Below, one piece after another: positions 33,562-36,962 of a stretch of 36,962 bases of DNA. The stretch spans positions 1 to 36,962 of the forward strand of contig JAJECK010000129.1 in the NCBI GenBank assembly GCA_022822085.1, read 5' to 3'. Origin of the DNA: Candidatus Poribacteria bacterium (lineage in GTDB: Bacteria; Poribacteria; WGA-4E; WGA-3G). Under the pieces are notes generated by a model. The model did no database searches. It saw only the letters and a program-made list of their open reading frames with translations, and had not been told where the DNA came from. Each line of letters begins with the position of its first letter. Position 1 is the first letter of the stretch. A program made the position numbers and the translations under genes.

Positions 33562-34089
33562 ATGTCTAAATATAATCTGCTTAATCCTACTTCTCAAGAG
33601 GAAACAACTGAGAAATATCTTGCCCCTCGATTGGACAATCTTGATGGGAAAGTCATGGGACTATTAGATATAACAAAAAATGGAAGTGATATTTTCCTTG
33701 AACGTGTTGAGGAATTAATCTGTGAGCAATTTGATATCGCTGAAGTAGTTCGTATCAAAAAACCGACATTTTCCCGTCCAGCACCAACCGAATTGCTTGT
33801 CAATCTTGCAGACCGGTCAGATTTCGTTGTGGAAGGTCTTGCAGACTGAGGATCATGTATATCGTGCAGTATGCACGATGGCAGTGTTTTAGAGGAACAT
33901 GGTGTCCCAAGTGTTGCGATATGCACGGAAGTATTTTTCTCTGCAGGAAAAGTTCAGGCACGCGTTCTTGGACATAGTGACTTAGAACCACTCACTGTGG
34001 AACATCCTATTCAAAGTCTGACAAAAGAAGAAATTCGTCAACGGGCAGATGGGATTGTTGAGAAAATTGTAGATCGGTTAACAAAATAG
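33562..34089 (+). CDS. UGSC-family selenoprotein
   Basis: Two reading frames, interrupted only by TGA at 33847-33849, are in the same frame and read as one 175-residue protein with selenocysteine at position 96. The centre is VVEGLAD, Sec, GSCISCSMHDG, the hallmark of the UGSC family, in which the first residue is Sec or Cys. Flanking conserved parts are LAPRLDNLDGKVMGLLDITK, KPTFSRPAPTELL, EEHGVPSVAICTEVF and EEIRQRADGIVEKIVDRL. A strong hairpin follows the TGA. The biochemical role of the family is unknown to me; U-G-S-C suggests a selenothiol redox or metal site. GGAG lies 10 bases before ATG 33562. It is cotranscribed with the TPR gene. Two adjacent short genes or a pseudogene are the alternatives, but conservation after the TGA argues against both. 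Confidence 0.9.
33847..33879 (+). promoter_or_regulatory. Sec codon and SECIS hairpin in the UGSC gene
   Basis: UGA (33847-33849) is followed by AUCGUGCA (33861-33868), loop GUA (33869-33871) and UGCACGAU (33872-33879), a perfect 8-bp stem. The loop begins with G, 19 bases after the UGA, as expected for a bacterial SECIS element bound by SelB. Confidence 0.8.
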
Positions 34090-34098
34090 AATCTGAAA

Positions 34099-34149
34099 AC
34101 ACAACAGACACACGAATATAATGAAGTATACAACGTATGTCTGTTGTGT
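34099..34149. terminator. 12-bp inverted repeat between convergent genes
   Basis: ACACAACAGACA (34099-34110) and TGTCTGTTGTGT (34138-34149) are perfectly complementary, with a 27-base loop. It fills the 66-base gap between the ends of the UGSC gene and clpB, so it may serve as a bidirectional terminator. The long loop and missing T tract make intrinsic termination uncertain. Confidence 0.45.
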
Positions 34150-34155
34150 AAGTGG

Positions 34156-36744
34156 TTATTCAGTTGTTTTATTAAAAACAAACTTATCATCGGTGAAATC
34201 AACAACTATTGAATCACCGTCATGAAAGTTGCCCTCGAGCATATCAATGGCTAATGGGTTTAGTATATCACGCTGAAGTGTACGTCGAAGAGGTCGTGCA
34301 CCATAGACAACATCAAACCCACGGTTCACCAATTCCTCAGTTGCCGGATCAGTTAGGTTAAGTGTCATATCCTTTTCAGCAAACTGGACACTGAGTTTAG
34401 TAAGTTCCAATGACACAATTTGCTTCAATTGATCTACGTCAAGCCGTTCGAAAATAATCAAATCATCAACACGGTTCAGGAATTCTGGCCGGAATTGTGT
34501 TTGCAGAGCATCCATCACCTTACTATGTATTTCGTCTTTCGTCAGGTGTGTATCGCTAATCCATTGACTTCCGATGTTTGATGTCATGATGACAACCGTA
34601 TTCTTAAAGTCAACTGTTCGTCCCTGTCCATCAGTCATTCGACCATCATCAAGCATTTGTAGCAAAACATTGAACACTTCTGGATGTGCTTTTTCTACCT
34701 CATCAAGAAGAATAACGCAATACGGTTGTCGTCTAACCGATTCAGTCAACTGTCCCCCTTCATCAAATCCAACATAACCTGGTGGAGCACCGATAAGTCT
34801 TGATACGGTATGTTTTTCCATATATTCACTCATGTCAATCCGAACCATCGCATCAACATCATCAAATAGAAATTCAGCAAGTGATTTTGCCAGATGTGTC
34901 TTTCCAACACCTGTAGGCCCCATGAATAAGAATGATCCGAGCGGCCGTTCTGGATCTCCGAGTCCAACACGTGAACGGCGTATGGCATTGGAGACTGCAG
35001 AAACAGGTTCATCTTGTCCAATGACCTGTTCACGTAATCGTTCCTCCATGTGAAGCAATTTCTGTGTCTCACCTTCCATAAGACGATGGACAGGAATACC
35101 AGTCCATTTTGCAACAATCTCTGCTATATCTTCAGCACCGACTCGTTCCTTTAACATGTGTGTGCCGTTGCCACTCTTTTCTACTTCTTCCCGTAATGAG
35201 TTGAGTTGGGACTCAAGTTCAGGAATTTTACCATATTCGAGTTCAGATGCTTTTGCCAGATCACTGATACGTTTTGCTTGTTCTGATTCTTTGCGAAGCG
35301 TCTCAATCTCTTCCATCAACTCTCTTATCTGGATAAGATTTGCTTTCTCGTTCTGCCAACCTGCTTTCAATGCATTAGATTTCTCTTTCAGATCAGCAAG
35401 TTCAAGGTTCAACTTTCCTAACCGTTGTTTTGAAGCGTCATCATCTTCTTTTTCCAATGCCTGTTGTTCTATTTGTAATTGAATAATACGACGGTCTACT
35501 TCATCTATCACCTCAGGCACACTGTCAATCTCAATTCGTAGACGAGATGCTGCTTCGTCAATTAAATCAACTGCTTTATCAGGCAAAAAACGATCAGATA
35601 TATACCGTTTTGACAACGTGGCGGCTGCAACGATAGCATTGTCCTGAATCTGTACTCCGTGATGCGTTTCATAACGTTCTTTCAAACCACGAAGAATAGC
35701 AATTGTCCCCTCAACAGAAGGTTCATTGACTTGAACTGGTTGGAATCGTCGTTCAAGTGCAGCATCTTTTTCAATATGTTTTCGGTATTCATCCAATGTA
35801 GTAGCACCGATACATCGAAGTTCACCGCGTGCTAATGCAGGTTTTAGCATGTTGGATGCATCCACTGCACCTTCAGCAGCTCCTGCCCCCACAATAGTAT
35901 GAAGTTCATCAATAAAAAGAACTACCTCTCCTTGAGCATGTTCTACATCAGCGAGAACAGCTTTGAGTCTATCCTCAAATTCACCACGATATTTGCTTCC
36001 GGCAATGAGTGCCCCCAAATCAAGTGCAATGAGTCGTTTTTCTCGTAAACTTTCTGGCACATCACCATCTGTAATTCGTTGTGCTAATCCCTCAACGATT
36101 GCTGTTTTACCAACCCCGGGTTCTCCGATTAGCACTGGATTATTTTTTCGTCTTCGGGATAGAACTTGCATGACACGACGGATTTCATCATCCCGTCCGA
36201 TTACAGGATCAAGTTTTCCTGCCAATGCTTCTTGTGTCAGTTCTCTACCAAACCGTGTGAGTGCTTGGTATTTATCCTCTGGATTCTGGTCTGTTATACG
36301 TTGAGTACCACGAATATCCACAAGTGCTTTTAGTATTTTATCTTTCGTAATGTCTGAAACACTTAAGATTTTACCAACGTCACTCCGTTTTGATTCAGCA
36401 CATGCAATTAACAGATGTTCAGTACTGACATATTCATCTTTGAGCGAAGTTGCCTCTTTGAGAGCAGTCTCAAGAACAGATTGTAATGCACTTGAGATAC
36501 GGAGGTCTGAGCCTTCACCTTGCACTTTTGGTGATTTCTGTATGATTTTCTCAAGTAATGAAGTTATTCTATTTATATCAGCACCTAATTTTTGTAGAAT
36601 TGGTGTGACAATTCCATCAGGTTGATTTATCAGAGAAAGTAACAGATGTTCAACACCGAGTTCAGGATTCTGTGCTTCACTCGCCATTGTTTGAGCAGAT
36701 TGCAATGCCTCTTGAGCTTTTATTGTAAATTGATCATTTCTCAT
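34156..36744 (-). CDS. clpB: ATP-dependent disaggregase ClpB
   Basis: This 862-residue Hsp100 chaperone of full ClpB length works with DnaK to rescue aggregated proteins. The N domain ([20 protein letters not shown]) covers residues 1-150. AAA-1 has Walker A GEPGVGKT at residues 207-214 and Walker [11 protein letters not shown]. The ClpB-specific coiled-coil M domain lies at about 400-525 ([20 protein letters not shown] onward). AAA-2 has [29 protein letters not shown] and the sensor region [16 protein letters not shown] 36744 is chosen over 36762 because GGAG lies 7 bases before it and homologues begin there. A -24/-12 type promoter match is placed correctly for this start. It converges on the UGSC gene. 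Confidence 0.97.
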   Translation of the reverse strand: MRNDQFTIKAQEALQSAQTMASEAQNPELGVEHLLLSLINQPDGIVTPILQKLGADINRITSLLEKIIQKSPKVQGEGSDLRISSALQSVLETALKEATSLKDEYVSTEHLLIACAESKRSDVGKILSVSDITKDKILKALVDIRGTQRITDQNPEDKYQALTRFGRELTQEALAGKLDPVIGRDDEIRRVMQVLSRRRKNNPVLIGEPGVGKTAIVEGLAQRITDGDVPESLREKRLIALDLGALIAGSKYRGEFEDRLKAVLADVEHAQGEVVLFIDELHTIVGAGAAEGAVDASNMLKPALARGELRCIGATTLDEYRKHIEKDAALERRFQPVQVNEPSVEGTIAILRGLKERYETHHGVQIQDNAIVAAATLSKRYISDRFLPDKAVDLIDEAASRLRIEIDSVPEVIDEVDRRIIQLQIEQQALEKEDDDASKQRLGKLNLELADLKEKSNALKAGWQNEKANLIQIRELMEEIETLRKESEQAKRISDLAKASELEYGKIPELESQLNSLREEVEKSGNGTHMLKERVGAEDIAEIVAKWTGIPVHRLMEGETQKLLHMEERLREQVIGQDEPVSAVSNAIRRSRVGLGDPERPLGSFLFMGPTGVGKTHLAKSLAEFLFDDVDAMVRIDMSEYMEKHTVSRLIGAPPGYVGFDEGGQLTESVRRQPYCVILLDEVEKAHPEVFNVLLQMLDDGRMTDGQGRTVDFKNTVVIMTSNIGSQWISDTHLTKDEIHSKVMDALQTQFRPEFLNRVDDLIIFERLDVDQLKQIVSLELTKLSVQFAEKDMTLNLTDPATEELVNRGFDVVYGARPLRRTLQRDILNPLAIDMLEGNFHDGDSIVVDFTDDKFVFNKTTE

Positions 36745-36777
36745 TTTAAACTCCAAATACATTTTTACTAACCAAAG

Positions 36778-36793
36778 TGCAATATCAGTGCCA
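36778..36793 (-). promoter_or_regulatory. Candidate sigma-54 (-24/-12) promoter of clpB
   Basis: The minus strand has TGGCAC (36793-36788), five bases, then TTGCA (36782-36778); the GG and GC pairs are 10 bases apart, as in sigma-54 promoters. The start would lie near 36767, about 23 bases before ATG 36744. A weaker sigma-70 reading (TTGGCA, 17 bases, TTAGTA) overlaps it. No enhancer-binding site was recognised. Confidence 0.45.
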
Positions 36794-36845
36794 ATAATTC
36801 AGTTTATATATTTGGTAAAATAGATGTAATACCATTTCTAATAAA

Positions 36846-36962
36846 TTATATCACATTTTCGATTTTAGTTATATAATCGTACTTTGTTATACTCTCAATA
36901 GTGATTTTAGTGTAACTTTGTAAGATCTCAGTGAGTTTATCCTGCATCTCTTGTAATGAAGT
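36846..36962 (-). CDS. C-terminal end of an unidentified protein (partial at edge)
   Basis: The minus strand is open from the window edge to TAA at 36848-36846, 38 codons ending in DYITKIENVI. The visible part begins TSLQEMQDKLTEILQSYTKI and is predicted helical. It is upstream of clpB in the same direction. The family cannot be identified from this fragment, and chance openness over this length is possible. Confidence 0.35.
   Translation of the reverse strand, partial: TSLQEMQDKLTEILQSYTKITIESITKYDYITKIENVI

Noticed and set aside
33871-34089. A separate 72-residue gene starting MHDGSVLEE
   Set aside because: It is in the same frame as the upstream sequence, has no ribosome-binding site, and begins in the middle of the conserved UGSC core; it is the C-terminal part of the selenoprotein.

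Overview
The window reads as bacterial chromosome from an AT-rich (about 40% G+C by eye) Gram-negative lineage. An outer membrane is implied by a TamA/BamA-type barrel protein next to a TamB-type protein. Secreted proteins that share a short C-terminal tail (GKLA-x-[ST]-W), a LamG-type protein, MlrC, DUF6807/PmoA-like and GGT-type enzymes, and hairpin-forming intergenic repeats together resemble Candidatus Poribacteria (sponge-associated or free-living). That assignment is inference from gene content, not a database result. Two genes need UGA read as selenocysteine, so the cell should carry the Sec machinery (selA, selB and selC are not in this window).

Layout. 1-926: a repeat hairpin and a secreted LamG-type gene broken by a frameshift. 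929-3266 (minus): nusB under a perfect consensus sigma-70 promoter, followed by an NHL beta-propeller protein whose C-terminal third looks like an outer-membrane barrel. 3449-6744: a thioredoxin-fold remnant, then gamma-glutamyltransferase, a Rieske protein and an NAD-dependent epimerase (plus). 6747-9533 (minus): a small putative envelope protein and a tandem array of two intact secreted jelly-roll-like paralogues plus a remnant of a third. 9799-14338 (plus): a DUF6807/PmoA-like gene abutting an ABC importer of the YufOPQ/NupABC type that lacks a visible binding protein.

14348-31458 is a 17-kb minus-strand run: HD-type ppGpp hydrolase-like, selD (Sec), pyrE, YmdB-type phosphoesterase, xseA, xseB, dxs, tlyA, tamB-like and tamA-like. 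A good sigma-70 promoter precedes the HD gene. The xseA-xseB-dxs-tlyA order is a common bacterial arrangement, here without ispA. 31655-34089 (plus): an MlrC-type metalloprotein, then a small TPR gene and a UGSC-family selenoprotein gene that share one promoter. 34156-36744 (minus): clpB, with a sigma-54-like -24/-12 match upstream. The end of another minus-strand reading frame runs off the right edge.

The most notable content is the pair of UGA-containing selenoprotein genes, each followed by a plausible bacterial SECIS hairpin; conventional gene calling would break both. SelD makes the selenium donor needed to make both proteins, itself included. The second notable signal is the C-terminal tail shared by otherwise unrelated secreted proteins, a candidate sorting or anchoring signal.
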